From Ascaris suum (lineage: Eukaryota; Nematoda; Chromadorea; Rhabditida; Ascarididae): DNA of 64,000 nt. Position 1 is the stretch's first letter. Every line of letters starts with the position of its first letter. This document shows positions 1 to 15,623 of the stretch, piece after piece. The position numbers were made by a program, and so were the translations under genes. The DNA is taken from positions 4,101,213 to 4,165,212 of the forward strand of contig CM024172.1 of the NCBI GenBank assembly GCA_013433145.1, given 5' to 3'. The notes under the pieces were generated by a model. The model saw nothing but the letters and a program-made list of their open reading frames with translations. It was not told the origin of the DNA and ran no database searches.

Positions 1-3000
1 AAAATTGAGCGTGCAACAAAGCTTATGAGCGCAAAATTCGCTTCGTTAAAAGTCCATGAGTAATGCGTCCTTGAGAACGCCTATGAAAACCAAAAGACGA
101 AAAATGGCTTCTATCATGGTTTACTTCATGTTCTACGAGGCAGTGTGAAATAAATGCAGAGTTCATTCGACAAAATTTTGATTGGAAAATCATTCTCATT
201 TTAGAATTTATTCTGTCATCGCTTCCGAGAGAACGCGGAACTCTTTGAGAGTGTCGGAAGGAAGGATCATCTGCTGTGATTCAAAAGGCGATATTTGGCA
301 GCGAGTGCATGACAAAATTTTCGCTGAAACTGTGCACCGTCCGAATATTCAGCATCGAAGAGGTCTCTGTGATTGCAGCAAATCGAAGCGGTTGATGGTC
401 ATATCTCATCAATGCCTACTCAAAAACAAAACAAACTGGAAAAATCAAAACGCTGAAAATACATATAGAGAAAAGCGGAAAATGTATTTTGCATGTCAGC
501 GCCGCGAAACAGTGTCAAAAGCATTGAAAAAATGTCGCGAAGTGATCGACGATGAAAAGTAGCCGCACGATGCAGGCTGATATTCGAAAAAGTGGTAACG
601 AAAAAGTCGAAGAGCAATCGAGAACCTGTGTATGTCGACACTTTCTTATGTATGGATGCTCAAGCAATGAGCAGGTGTTTTATAGGCAGTAGGTAAATGC
701 ATCACAGACATTCAGAAGAGTTCGAACAAAAGCTCCTCGAAAAAGTGAATTCAAAGCCAAATGAACAAAGGTATGAAGTTTATAAAGTGTCGGTCAATAG
801 TGCACGAAAACTAAAGTTCGTCTATCAGTGCAGTTAGCACAGCACCAAAGAAATGCATCTCAAGTGAAATCGCGCTTCTCAGGAATCGTTTCAAGCTTAG
901 TTTTTTGTAAGTTTCATTTGACTAAACTGAATCGGCTAAAGTTCGACATAAATAAATCCTGAAGGAAATCCTATTCATAACAATTTTAGCGAGCTCACTT
1001 TCACAAAATGCTGGCAGTTTCCGCCTGTGAGCACTCAGTCATATGACATTTGCGATTGTTTGCTGTTTACATGGCAACGACACCTCATGCTATAGGAATC
1101 TATGATATCAATAATGCAGTTGAACGAATGTTTTTTTAAAGAAATTGCTTATTCTCGTTGAGATAATTGCCGCATATAGAGTATTTCTTCAGGAAGACAA
1201 TTTTTCTGACTGGCTAAAACCTAGGTAAACGCTTTTCGTTCTTGAACGGTTTCAACTGCAATAGCAACGTGCACGATATCTCTCGTCTTTACTAAAGTTT
1301 TAACAGATCGTTTCTTCGTTGTTATATTCCAAGCAATGCTTCATCCTTCCGGTGAATAACACCTGAGATTTTCCAAATGGCCACAGTCACCAACGTTACT
1401 GCTTGCTTGCAATGTGAGATTAATTGGAAATAAGGGACCATTTGTTCTGTAGCTATTCTAGTAGCTCACCAATGTTTGCTTAGAATGAAAATCAACTTCG
1501 AGGAAAATCTCAGTCGCACATGCAAAGTTAAATCGGAAGTATAAGTGTTTATTGAAATGTTTTAAGTTTTTGAAAGATCAGCAACGGAACAATCATAAGA
1601 ATCGAAATTTCCCAATTTCACATCGATCTTTTCCAGAAATTTCCGCGACTGATTCTCAAGCTGGAAAGAATCTCGGTGATGTTATGCTATTGAAATTCCA
1701 AAGAAAAGGAAAACGATGGCACTTCGTCGAGGATCGTTGAAATTTTTTCAATCGCTGCACGACACAAAATTGCTGAGTGTGCTTCTTGAACAAAATTTCA
1801 CACAGAAATGCCAATGATGAAGCTGAAATTGCTTTATGTAGATTCACTTGTAAATGCTCAATATTTTTTGTACGGGGGCCTAGGCTATGTGCCTGATATA
1901 GTTGCAGCTACTTTTATCGTTAGAAAGGATGAATGAATGAAAATGAATAAGGAAAAAGAAAGACAATGTGCGTCTGCTGAATTTTTCAACATACGATCTC
2001 ATGGACTTGCTTTTGCAGTAAGCAAATGACGCAATTGGATTAGAAAAGAAGTGAACAAATTGGACAGCAAACATCAACAACGGAAATGCTCTGAAGAATC
2101 GTATTGTTGTTTCGATTGACATCGACCTAACTCCTCTTCGTTTTTACGCCGCATTGATTAGTAAACTTTGACGAGGACTTTAAGTTTCATGTCTTCGAAC
2201 GTAGAAGTATTTTGCATTGCTTCAGACCATCGAAGCGTATAACTACATTTTCCGCTCGTGGAACAATTAGATATTATTGAACCTACTTTAATGCGCTGTA
2301 TTGCATAAAAACGATATAAGAAGTGGGGATTTCAATAGGCAAAAAGTATTTCGGCACATACTACCAATCAACAAAACACCAGCTGTGCCATGGTTCACTA
2401 CCAAAAATATCGACACACCCTAAGACAAGGTAAAAAGCAATTCCGATGCAAGCATATGGAGCTTAGACGTCGTGAGTGTGTTGAATTTCCAAGCGTTCGA
2501 TATCTTCTATCGTTCACCAAGTCTATCCTGGAGCAGCGCAAGCACCACACCGTTGCTTATGTGGTGCTTCTTCTTGCATAGTTCACTATGAATGGGCCTT
2601 TATATTTTTCGCGAGAGACTTCGAAACTTTGACGGAAAGAGACAAGCGAAGACCGCTTATTCTGTTTTGAGTACACGACGGGTGGATAAGCATTTTTACT
2701 GCTAAGAGACGGGGTGGGATATTCAGAAAACTGAGCTGGTCGATCAAGTTTATAGCAAATACTACTTTTACAACAGCCCTATTTTTTAATGAAATTCTCA
2801 GTACAACATTTCACCTGTCGGCCGAAGTAATAAGCTAAATCAAACCTATCATACGCCACACTATCAACGTGTCCTAGTGCGCATGTCACGGCGAAAACAT
2901 TACACAGGTTGACGCATGCTTCATGATCACAACATGCGATTTACACAGGATTCGTCTCCCTCACCGCTTCCTGCCACTATATGATCAAGCTGAAAATCCG

Positions 3001-6000
3001 CTCACCATCAGCGCTACTCATTCTACGGGACAGTTTCAAATATTTTAATTCTCGATTGTTTTCGACCTTATTTTAAGTGAATTTTTTTCTGCTAAGCCTT
3101 ATTTGAGCACTATTTCTCTTGCTGCACTGAATTTGTGTTCGATCTATCATTTTGCATACATTAAAGGGGCAGCTTTACTCACTAGCTTAACTGTGTGGGC
3201 ACTGAGATATAACGCGTTGCTGAATGCGCATTCCATGATATGAATTATCGCGCATTTCGTGAGAATCCCAGTCGCACTAGACTTTCTCATAATTGAGGAA
3301 GCCCAATTAAAAGTAGTTCTCAGGTACGTCCACCACACCTTGCAATTAGTGACCATTCCATGTACGGATTCACTCGTAAATGCAAAAAAAAAGACTCAAC
3401 TATGAGAACGGGTTCATTAGCAGACAAATGAAAATGAGCGCAGATAATGCAAGATCAATAAAAGTGTCAAAAGTCACAGTCAAAAATCAAAATCATATTG
3501 AAGATTCGTTTTAGGTGTCAACTGGCCAACAGATATTGCTAAAGTTTATTTATTTCGTGTTTTTTTTTCTTTTTGCATACTGCATATGTGAGAATCACTC
3601 GCAAAACACAGCCATTTCATCACACCTCTATCTCCTTCAACTCGTTCATTAGTTATCCATCTGGAAGAAATATTTAATCCACACAGACAATAAGCATTCG
3701 TTAATACACATACACCCAGTAACAAACTGGTTACATAGATGGGAGCAGAGAAAGCAGCTTTCATTGGAGAGGGAGTGCTTGTTAAGCGTCGCAAACGAAC
3801 AACTCACACTAGCACTGAAGTATGACGCTAATAGCAAGTTAAACTATAAGGCACTATGGGGAAACTCTGCACGTTTCCTTATCGATATGTGGCCATATGA
3901 CCACATTACATCAATTGAGTTGATTCCTGTTCTGCCATTGTAGTTCGGTGATGATCACTATCGGCTTAAGGCGATATCGTCTAGCAGCAGATGTTCTTCA
4001 ACAGACCATTTTCGCGACTGGCTGATTCAGTTTAGGGATGATATCTTGACAATCCGAAAACCTCGAATTCCAATCAGAAAAATCGAATATAATTCAGTAG
4101 GAGAATATTTTAAAAAATGTTGCAACAACGTTGCACTATCAAGCATTTCGCATCATTGTTTTGAAAGATTTCAATAGAACATTTATTTTTCGTAAAGCAC
4201 ATTTTGATCATGTTTGTTTATCTTTTATCATTAGTTCATCTCAAAGAAAAACATTTTCTCACATATAAAGATTGGTTTTCTTAACGTTCCAAGAACTTTT
4301 TGCTTCATAAGCGCTAACATCGATTGAGGAACGACTCATTTTTTAAAGTGATAGAAGCTGTAGACGCGTTTTGATGACAAAGCTAGTAGGTAACAGAATA
4401 ACGAGCAAAGGGCAATAATAAAAGGATGAAACGATGCTTCGTTTCTGAAAGCATTCAGAAGCCACTAGAGTTCATCGATCTGATGCTATTTTCGAAGTGA
4501 ATATCATTTCTCCTTCTCGTTTACCGGAATTTATTTCTCTGCTGCAGTAGTGAATTAATATAAGGCAAATAGATTCGCTTCCTGACTTGTATTTTGCTTC
4601 TGAGGAGTAATTAGAGGAACATATTGCAGATGTTTCGCCATTTCTCATGAAGTTAATCTCACTGTCGATTGTGTGCAACGAACGTTCAATTTACACATAT
4701 GTAACCATTCAACCGTTCCTCTCTTCTCATTTTATAGTTAATAGGGGGATTTTAACAGCAAGTTTTCGACAACAATTGTAGGCCACAGAATTTTTTGAAA
4801 ATTAAGGGGCGTTGATATATTCGTGTGTCATCCATCTTTGTACAAGACTAGACTACAACCCATGAATAATAAATCAGATAAATGCGCAATACAGCCGATA
4901 CAGCGTTGAATGATCACACCAGATAAGAGCACAAGCATCCACTGTTAAAAAGACGTGTGATTTTAAATCCCACAGGTATCCTACTGATTCTGTCCCACAA
5001 TAAATAATAACTCGTACATGGCTGACCACAGAAGACTTTGATCGCTTTTTTTAAAAATTACATATGAGGGCTAAGCATCTTCGCCTATGAAAATCTATTT
5101 CGACTGCGAATTTTTAACAGCTGCAAGTGGAACGAGGCCTGACGCCAAACCATTTCCAATTTCTAATGCACATGCACCAATTTTTAGCTGGTTCTTTGCT
5201 GCTGAAATTGTTTGCAATAAGAATGGATTGAATATAAACATGGGAATGTTATAGCTCCTTCAACCCAAATGACAATGAAACACGAGCCGACTAGAAAAAA
5301 AAGTAAAAAAAGGGCATCATTTGCAGTGGATAATAAACGCAAAGCGATGCATTATGAAGTGAAAATATACATCTAATCGACTACTCCCTCAAGCGGGCTA
5401 GTTTCCTATTAACTCACTTCAACACACCACATTGGTATGCCCAGCATCCTTATTCGAGTGACGTTACAACATTGAGAATGAAATATATTTCCTCAATATT
5501 TTCATTCACTCCTTATTCCGCATCGCATTCTGCAAGATGATGTGAGACAAAAACCGAACTATTAGGCCATTAATCGCTCATAAAATCTTATAAGGTCTAC
5601 GGCGCATGCAAGCAATCGTATCGGTTATAAAACCGCCAAATTGCTATTGGATATTTCGAAATATTTCACCGTTAATATCTAGGAGCTGAGGGAGAATAGA
5701 AGTGAAGGTTTGATTAGACCTGGCTTGCGAACAGCGAGCGAAACCGATCTAACCCTAAGACAAGTCCTAAGGCGTGTTGAGATTTTTTCCCCTGCAAAGA
5801 CTTTCAAATGAAATATTACTTGTTGCAAAGCGTCTACACATCACTCGATGATGTTTAATCGCGGCTTGACATAAGGAGAAAAAGGATCGAATTTTTAATC
5901 AAATATGTGCAGTATTTACGAATGCAAAACGACAAAATTCCAATATTGTGTCTGCATAGCTACGAAATTGCACAACGTTTTAGAATTGTATTCGGTATGA

Positions 6001-7019
6001 TGCAAAACAGTGAGCGGCAACCGACAAATGACTGTAATAAGCAAATTATGCGTGAAGCATTCCAAAGAATCGTCAAAATCTACAGAATAAAATAGTGCGG
6101 GTACAGACAAAAAGGTACACGGATGTAAATTCAGTTTGAGTTGAAAAATTACGTGGAAATAAATTCAACTTAGAATGGAATTTCATGTAAAATTTACATG
6201 ACTCGCATTTACTCTCAGTCATCAGTTACAATGATTCTTGTGCCTTCAAGCGGTGTGATGGCACAGCAAGCGTCGTATAGCGTCACGAAGTCAAATGCCC
6301 TTTTCACAATTCACTCGTCTCCAAACAGTCATGCAGCGCTCTTGAAGGGCGCATACTCACACTTCTTCCTTCTTTTTTTAAATGCGTTGGCGCGATTCAA
6401 AAGAGTTTTTGTCGTATATCCAGCAAAGTCTGAATTCATAAAAGGTTTTAGGTGGCAGCATTTCGTACTGACCATAAACAGTCAAGATCAGATTTTAAAT
6501 GATGGGACAACGGTATCGTAGTATCACTTACTGCAACAAATTGACAAGATGTTTTATGGCGTTTCCTAGATGGTTTATTTATTGTAGAAACTTAAGCGTC
6601 TCGAGTTTCTCTCCTGCGTTTCCTCTCGCATTTCCAGATGATAAAATAGAAGGAACCCTCAATAGGTGCTAAGAAATATGTAAAAAATAATGAACAAATG
6701 AACGAATCCGACTCAAAAGAGGCAATGAAACAAGGTTACATCGTATGAACTCAAGGGCACAAATGTCGCGCAACCTGTATATCGCTCGAAATTTATCTGA
6801 CACCTCACTATGTACTTTAATACGGATCCTGAAGTGAAACGAAAAATATTCTGCCGTGCTTATAGTCATTGGTATGATAGCGTGTGAGATTTTGAAGTGT
6901 TTCGACAGTAATAGTCGCAAAGACACCATAAGCGTGTGGCTGTTAGTAGATGTTAAATGGTGAATATGGGTAGATTGCATGAAAGCTAAGTTGCATTCCG
7001 CTTCGTAGCAGCATTTCGC
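1..7019. other. Gene-free AT-rich sequence
   Basis: Only short open frames with unbiased composition were seen, overlapping on both strands. No splice-consistent exon chain, RNA gene or mobile-element motif was recognised. Confidence 0.6.
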
Positions 7020-7220
7020 GTACAAGATGACCTGAAATGTAGTAAGAACCAGCTATGGAAGCGCTTCGCGAATCCGGAATGGATAGGTAGGATAACGCGG
7101 CTGTGAGCTGCGTGCGTGGAATATAGAGAATGGAGGCATGTAGAGAGCGCGCCGCCAAATAAAAGCGCAAAGGATTGAAGGCGTACGCATAACGTCGCCC
7201 TTGGTGTCGCCCGTGATTCG
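7020..7220. other. GC-richer island of unknown origin
   Basis: A segment with GCGCGCCGCC, GTGAGCTGCGTGCG and CGTCGCCC words stands in AT-rich surroundings. Short frames run on both strands but none carries a known motif. It may be part of a dispersed repeat. Confidence 0.45.
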
Positions 7221-10200
7221 CGCATTCGTATGCTCATCATTGCTTCCTCCTCATCTCTTTTTTTGCTCAGGCCAACAGAGTGCAAGTTAGCATTGGGACT
7301 GGCTGGAACTGAGAGCGGGGGAGGGCTAGGTATGGGTCACTTGGCTGGCATCTGTACAAAAGGTGGGAATTTGTTTACTGATCGAGCTGCTAAGTCAGCA
7401 AACGCTATGTCGTCTTATCAAAACTGCTCATTTGGCTAGAAAGGCAACTAACAATTGCTTGGCTAGTTGAATGTAAAGAGGTAAACAATTGGCATGCAGA
7501 CATCCACACAACGGCACACATGCAGATTCAATCATTGCATTGTAGGTATTGACATATATATTAACGATAGTCATGTGGGCATTTTCAAACTTGAGCTAGT
7601 GGAAGGCTTCATGTCAGCACGACTACAAGAGGCGTGAAAAAAGGCTGAGATTAGGTAGCCTTACTCAACGGAATCAAGCACAAATCAACGAAATCTTTAA
7701 CCTTTTCGAAAGAAGTTCACATAACTACAATTTTCAGGTCTAAAAGGTTAAGTACCACTCCCTCCTTATTGGTGTGGCACGACACATACTAAAGAAGAGA
7801 ATCCGTGTAGTAGCGGCCGTCTTTCGAAACCTCGCCCTTCAGTGGTGAATGAACACCAAAGATGCAATCGAATTTTCGTAATCATGAATGCGATGTTAAA
7901 GAAGCGTTTATTTCGTTTTTCGTTTCAATGCCTGGCGACTTATGAAGCAACATCAGTATTTACGTATGCATTAAGGATGCTGATTAAGCGATTGATATAA
8001 GCAAATTGGTAGGTCTGTTTTAAAATTATTCTCTTTTTTCAAATCTGTTATATTCAAAGAAATTCTTGCTCGACTAGCAGTCGAATAATCTATTGACGTT
8101 CACTGATATCATTAAACTTGCAATAGTTGATCGAGGAAATAGTTAATTCGCTGTGAGAGTGCTGCTTTAGCCAATGAAAATATACCGCTTCCTCTATGAC
8201 CATAAATCATTTTTTAATTGTGTGCAAAGTTTCGTAGAGTGACATTCGAGCAGCGCTTCGGATTGCTTCTTTAATTCTGCTCTAACGCAGTTCAGAAGTT
8301 CTGTTTTTAAGATAATATCGCAATCAAGTGCTAAATTGGTTCCTTTGGGGGTTGAGGGTCTCACTTTTGATATCGCATTGACGGAGTGAATTGAAATTGG
8401 CATACACTAAGCTAAAATCAATCATTATGCGCTCAATCTTCATCTGCGCAAAACCGATCACATAAGACATAAAATATGATCACCTTTGCGCTGCATTTTT
8501 TCAATTGGTATGATTGAATATACGATCATCCTCAAAAGTGAAAAAGAAATGAAAATAATGAATAAAAAAACGAATTATTTCGTTCGTAAGCTATGATCAG
8601 CAAGCAGAAACAACTTTGATTGTTGAAATTCTGCTAGACTAAAATATTAATTAAAATAAGAATTTGATGAAAACAGTAATAATCCTCTAAAAAATATCAA
8701 AACTTTGACGATTTTACTGGTTTTTACAAAGAATCGCAGAAAAGGCGAAGTGTCAACGAGGAGAGTTGAGACAGCAATGAAGCGTTGAACGGTTTTCGTT
8801 CTAACAGTGGATTTGCTATAGAGGTAAATTCATTTTCGCTTGAAATACATGGAACCACTGAATATCTACCTACTCTTCAAGTGAAATCCATGCTAAGTAG
8901 CCTGTAGCACAAAGCATAAGCATCTACCCCTTTCCCTTCTTTAACTTTCTCCTTTTAATATCAGTCAGTTAAAGCAATATTCAAAGGATCGATGACTGAA
9001 ATGGGTGACAAATGCTGCTTCATCTCCCACATTTTTCTGCGCCATTAAAGGCTTCAATAAAATCCATGAATTCAAATGAATAACAAAATATATTCAAAAA
9101 AAAAAAAAACAGTGCACCACAGGATGAAGAACTTTTTTGTTTTCGGAGCAAAAGGATCCACAGATGTCATGAAGATGTCATGAAAACGGAGCTTTTCAGG
9201 TTACAAGAAGGCAATTCAGTGTCCTTTCTCGCGATTTCCTCCCGATGTTATTTGGCAATGATCAGCCAGATTGAAGCTGTAAAAAAATAGTCAACAATGT
9301 TCGAATCAAACCTTGTATAAAAGTGAAGTGAACTTGCTTTTCATGCTAAGCTTTCACTCATGTAAACTTCACCGTTCATGTATACGGATATATGATCAAT
9401 AACCTTTGCAGAATAACTAAACAAAACTCTGGGATGCACATATCGACCGCCAAAAATGTGGCCCAATTTTAAATTTATGTTTAAACGATTCGCTAGGAAA
9501 GTGGCATTCAAATATATTTTCGATTATTCTTTAAGTGCTGAATTTGTGCAGACATTTGCAACAGTAATGCAATGAATGAACGTGTGAATGGCGCTCCAAC
9601 TACAAACGATTGCGCCGAAATTTTTTGCCCGCGTTTTACAGGATTGAATGATTATGATAGTCGACAATATTCCATATACGACTGTAACCTCTTTCCCCTC
9701 CACTATCCCACCTAATAGAATCAATGCACAGTTTAATAAACGACTAAATCTCATAAAGTCCAAATGAAATTGACAATAAAGATGCGAAGTGAGCGTAGAG
9801 AAAAAGATCGATGGCAGACTACCTAAGTGACAAAGAGAGAATAAACTCATGCTCTGGTTTGCACAGATTGAAGGTATGGAACAAAGGGGAGAATTCCGAA
9901 TCTTTTTTTTGGAACAAGAATGTGTAAAAAAAAAGCATCGAGAATTAATAAATAATCGCATGAAGGGGATTCGCTGTATTACTGGTAAAGCTTGCACTTT
10001 CATTGCACAGACGTAATGCTAATCACCTAGAAAGGTGTGCAACAACCGCCCTCTTCTAAAATAATTTCCAACATTTCTTTGTGAAAATACGCCATGAAAA
10101 AATAATGAAAGCAAGATAAAGTAGATCATATTTTGTATTATTTGATAGGTTAATAACACTGCATTATAGAACTTTCAGCTTTCATTTGGATGCATCTTTA

Positions 10201-12689
10201 TCCTCTTACATTTGCCCCCTATTATCCTGTTTTAAAAATATGAAAATTGCATGCAAAGTCCCCTTTGGTTCCAAAAATTCTGAATCGAACAATGCTGAAC
10301 TTGGTATGTTGCTGATAATTATAAAAATGATCTAGTCTTAACAAATATGCAGTGAGACTTTCAGAGAGTGTACAACGTTTACAGAATGAGAAGTTGCAGC
10401 GTAAATTAAATTTACCGTGAATATTTTATCCAAATAAACAAAACTCGGAAGCGTGGTGGGAAGATCGCAGATGGACTCAGAAAGCACCAAATTAACGTAA
10501 AAAATATTGATAAACCTATTCGTAGGACTAACACTGCGCTATGCATTCATATTTCTGAAAGGACAGCTGGCTGGATGTGCAGACCTTAAAGAGGATTCTC
10601 TCAAGCATTTTAATGATCCACTGCTCTATGACAACCGTTTCCAACTCTTCCGGTTTCAGAAGGACCCTTATTGCTGCTATTCGCTTAGTTTTTGAGTCTG
10701 CAAGGTTTCATCTGCACGAAAATTTGGTCCGCAAATTATAAAAGTGGAATGTTAGATTGTGATTGCAGATGAATCGCATAAGTTCTCAATTTTTTTATTT
10801 CTTTGAATGATTCCTTCTGAATTGGGCATCCACGTTTGGGAAATTCTTTTCATGCATAAAGAGGCAGCTGTGTTCATTTAATATCAATAATATCAATCTG
10901 ATATAAGTGTAGATCCTGGGTAACAGACATATCTTTAGCTCATTACGACGATTCTACGAATTTCTTCGATCAGCAAAGTATATGAAGCATTCCGACGGAG
11001 AGGCAAAACCCATAAACTTTTGATGCAGCTGATCCTTCAGTCGCACTTAATTTGTCCTTTTGAGCATTGCTTTTTTCCTCGACCTTAACCTGTTTAATCT
11101 TTTTTATTGAAGATGCACGTCAATAAATCGTATTCGTTGACATCGCTAGAGGATCGCTCAATATTGTTTGCTCTGGCCCCCTTTATAGCTTTTTTTTCCG
11201 CGTAATGAGTGCAATAAATTTATATGATGGAATGCTTTAACATTTGCAAGCGACCACAAGAAACGCTGCATCCTTAGCTCTGACGGCAATCTGAGAACAA
11301 CGGTAAAAATTTGTTTAAGAGGTGATTAATAAATATATCCTGGAGCGTAAAAATGGATCAACTCAAATGAGTTTTTGAGGTTGCCGATATTAAACTTGAT
11401 ACCTGTGCTCAAATGCAATAAAATGTCAGAGAGCAGCTCAAAGATTGATTTTCATAAATTCACTAATTTCGATACTATGTCATTGCAGAACAATTCATCG
11501 GATAATTTTACAATGCGTTGCGTGAATGCTTCTGGATTAGATGCTGCATTCATGTACACGGGGGGCTTCACATGACAGCCAATTGGTAACTTTGCAGCAG
11601 CTGATGAACGTTTTCAAAACTATCTCTGACTTATCGTCGGCTTTCCGATTCGATCCGTTTCTAATTAAAAAATAACAGGTTTTAGTAAAAAGCCGGGAAC
11701 CTGCCACTTTCACGCTTGGAGTACTTTGTAATTGTCCGTATAGAGCCATATTGCCTGAGAAGTAAGCCGGAGAGATAGCTCCGAGTGTCCCTGACTGTGC
11801 AACCGATGCACATGTCCCATCTAAAGAAATATGCGACTATCGAGCAGCTAGTATAGCCGCTTTGTGGCGTCGCTTCGAACATATTGCCAGAAAGTTTTTT
11901 CTCTATCAAAATTCCATCGTTTACTATACGCTGTCGCCGTTTTCTCGCTGCGTCAAAAAACTTTCACATATGGGTTAGCTTAGCGTAGATGATTGTTAGC
12001 ACATGGCATCATTAAATCCCGCAAATAATTCCTACACTTCAGACGGATTATTACACTCGAGAATTGTGATGGATAAAGATTTAGAGGTGGAATGGCTGTT
12101 TAAAATGGATAAACATTTCGCAATCAGACAAATTCAGGGCCATTAACCTGGAAAATGAGCCATAAACTACAACTTATTTCATCTTTTTTGCAAATATAAT
12201 TTCCTCTCCATTCACATCCGCTCGACAGAGGACGTGATAAATGGTGAGTGCTTTGTATCCCTAAAAAAACTGCAAAGAATAATGAAAACCAATCTTTTAG
12301 ACAGGAACTGAATGAGCACCATTCGCATATTTAGTAGTTTGCATGAAATTCGATTGCATTACCTCTCTTATAAGCATCATATGAACTGTACGTGGTTCGT
12401 GGCTTTTTACAATCGAATGTCATCATATCTTTGAAGCTGCTCAAGTTTGCAACATTTTCAAAAAATGTTTATTGATATTTACTTTTTATTAGACGAGTTT
12501 CAAATTTCTCAAATTGGATTCTTTGCATTTTACAAAACACAGAGGTTTCAAAAACTTTTTGCTATTTCAGTTAGAGTAATTGTAGTACAATGCTGGCTGT
12601 AGCTTATGCAATATTGTTTATGCCCAGATTTCAGGGCTTCACTTGTTACTGTTCACGTCCTCAGCTGTTATTTCGAAAACCACTCATTT

Positions 12690-12790
12690 CCTCAATAATA
12701 TGCTTTTAACAATAATATATATTTTTCAATGATATATATTTTCAATAATATATTTCAATAATATCTTCAATAATACACATTTTTAACAAT
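12690..12790. repeat. Imperfect tandem array of TTCAATAATATA-type units
   Basis: CAATAATA and close variants recur about every 12-20 bases. It is simple AT-rich satellite-like sequence. Confidence 0.7.
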
Positions 12791-14037
12791 GTGTATGGAG
12801 CAAGAATGCTCGGCTACAACTGCTAATATTGTTTAGCTCTATTCGCATTATTATGTTAACTCGAGGCTGTAAAGTACAAAAAATCCAATTAATGAAAAAT
12901 AAATCACAAAATATTCACTCGTTAATAGTTTAATTCGTTTCAAATACCCGAAAGACGAGCGCAGTCTTCGGATGCTGCTCAAAGAAATTAGTCGCTGAAT
13001 CAACGTTCGAGCTCGAAAGCTTCGGAGAAAATAGATTCGTGGTCTGCGATCAAAATTTGTTTTGCTCGTGAGAGCGGAAAACAACAAAAGAAATATTGTC
13101 TGGGAAATGCGTTCGGTCTATTGAAGCTTAAGCCTCTAGTTTCGGTCACCTTCATTGTTTAATGCGAGAAGCATCGCAGCATTGCTGCAATACTTTCAAG
13201 AATTTCGATAAATGAAATTTCATTCGATATGTTCGAAACGATTTTAGTCTCATCTGTACTCAAATGTCGAGGAGTCTGATGTCAGACACATGTTGATGCG
13301 GACGACATTTCACCAGAATTACTTAACGACAAGATAGAAAGGCTGCCAACGGGGTGTCTGAGAAATTAAGAGAAATGGCTGAATCGCTGGACGCTTGGCA
13401 TCCTTCTGAAATAGCGCCAATTTGGCTAACATGCACTATTCCCTCAGAAGACATCTTTGCGAGACCTTCTAACCGCCTTGACCACAATCTTCTAGCGAAA
13501 AACTTTGCGCAGTCTCCTACGCAACTGTTCCTTCTGTTGCCTTTTTCTGTTGCATTTGGCGCGAGATAATCAGAATGCATGACAATGAGCCGTAAAGCGC
13601 AGTTACAAATTTTCTAACATCAATGAATCCACTTTCGAAGCGCTTTGGGAGACAATACGGCCGGCAACCGTCCCGCTCCCGCCTCCGACAAAGTGCTCAT
13701 AAATGACCCTTCTTCTACGAGATAAAGGTAAAACATCCTAAACGGAGGCCACTACTTTGCGCGAATATTTTGCATCTTCTATGCTATTCTTCTGATATGA
13801 ATTCATACCTAACTGTCTTTGGAGAAATGTAAGAAACTATTCGTCCCCACCAGCCGTCGCTGAGGACTTGGCATCAGTGGTTCTGTCGTACAAAAGTTTC
13901 TGTTCCCACTGCCAAATGGTGTTATACTCTCGTGCCTCCTTTGCGCCACACTACTTGAATCTTCATGGTATGGATCTGAGCGAGTCATCTTACCGATATG
14001 AAGTATAAGAGCTCGAGAGTACATGCACAGCAAGAAA

Positions 14038-14076
14038 GCAAGATTAGATTAGAAGCAAAGCAAGATTAGAAGCAAA
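14038..14076. repeat. Short tandem repeat GCAAGATTAGAAGCAAA
   Basis: Two copies, the first with an internal duplication of TTAGA. Confidence 0.7.
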
Positions 14077-15511
14077 AGGATCGGAAAAAGCCGCATAAGT
14101 TACTTTTTCGCAAGAGTACGTATATCAGTCATCGGAGTAAATCCATGTGGGAATCACTTTCGTTTTTAAAGTGGTAGGAAGGTGGCGGATTTCCTCTTAA
14201 CTTTTCAACACTTGTTATTTTGCACAAGGATCTATTTGCATCTTTGTTGGTTCTTTGAAATGCTCTATAAACTGACGGCAGCTGCCAAAAGATTCAAATG
14301 TTCCCTCGGCTTTTCGTAGTTTTACAGCTCCTCTTGTAAGGAAAGGTGAGCAGACAATGTGCTTTCAGACGAACAGCCCAACAAATCATTTCAGTGGCAA
14401 GCAAGCTAGATATTAGCGCTTTAAATAAGAAAGAATTATGCCAACTGGATCCTTCAAGTGATGCCAGTTTGAGGATCACTTATTTTGAGAAAACATGATG
14501 TCTACGGTAGTGAGGTACCAAAAAGGAGAAACACGCTCAACAAGTAGAAACCGTAAATAATAATGTTCCAGTTTGAAAGAAGGGAGCGTCCTTTCTGCTC
14601 CATCCTTCCCTCCTTGCAAATTTTCTTTCCGCATCATGTTTAGCTTTTACAAAGTCTCGTTATGCACCGCCATATTCTGTTCGCAAATTTCTTTTCCGCC
14701 ATCGACTATAGAGCACACTGTAATATATTGGATATCCACAAACCGATGCACGTAGTCTTGGCAGTGCAGGCCAGATTTCATCCTCTCATCCCAGTACTTT
14801 TCCGGCATTCCACAATCGTCAAAACGTATTCTACCTGCATATCCCTCGGATGAACCATGGTGGGACCTGAACCATAAAACTTCAGCAGTGGAGAATGTAT
14901 GAGAGACTTTAGGACTAATTTTTAGGAACCAAACCTGAGATGGACAGGTGAATTGAACTCATAAACTTCGTCCACACTGAAAAACATAAATCTCCAATTC
15001 GAAATATACGAACGAGGGTACAAAGAAAATCCCCACAATGTGCTTATTTTGACCGAAAAATTGATTTTGGAAAGATTCGCATCTTCAAATAGATGTCATT
15101 TACAGATTCTCATGATCATTCAGTAAGCTCTTGATCGTTCTTTGTTTGTTTTTTTTTTTTTTTGTATTTAGCGGTTCATAAGCGCAGTGTCTTACTGATG
15201 TCACCGTCAATTTTTGTTTCCGCCAACGTTTTCAGTTTCCTTCCTCTGAGCTTTTTACTTTTATCACCTTGTTACCCATTTTTGAAAAACACAAGTTTTA
15301 TTCAACGCATCTTTCTCATTTATAGTCTTTACCTAAATTGGCCTTCTTCATCAACTTACGAGAAATATGGAATGCAGCCGAAAATTCATATATTTAGTTC
15401 CGCAGCCCAAAATATTGCATTCACAGTTTCACAATCATTCCCGATGGCCATCGTGCTTCATTTCATAATTCAAATAGCATCAGTTTACGTTGCTCTCATA
15501 TATTTCACTAT

Positions 15512-15623
<112 letters not shown>

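Noticed and set aside
9524..10003. 159-codon minus-strand open frame
   Set aside because: No recognisable domain; the hydrophobic and Cys-rich look fits translation of AT-rich non-coding DNA.
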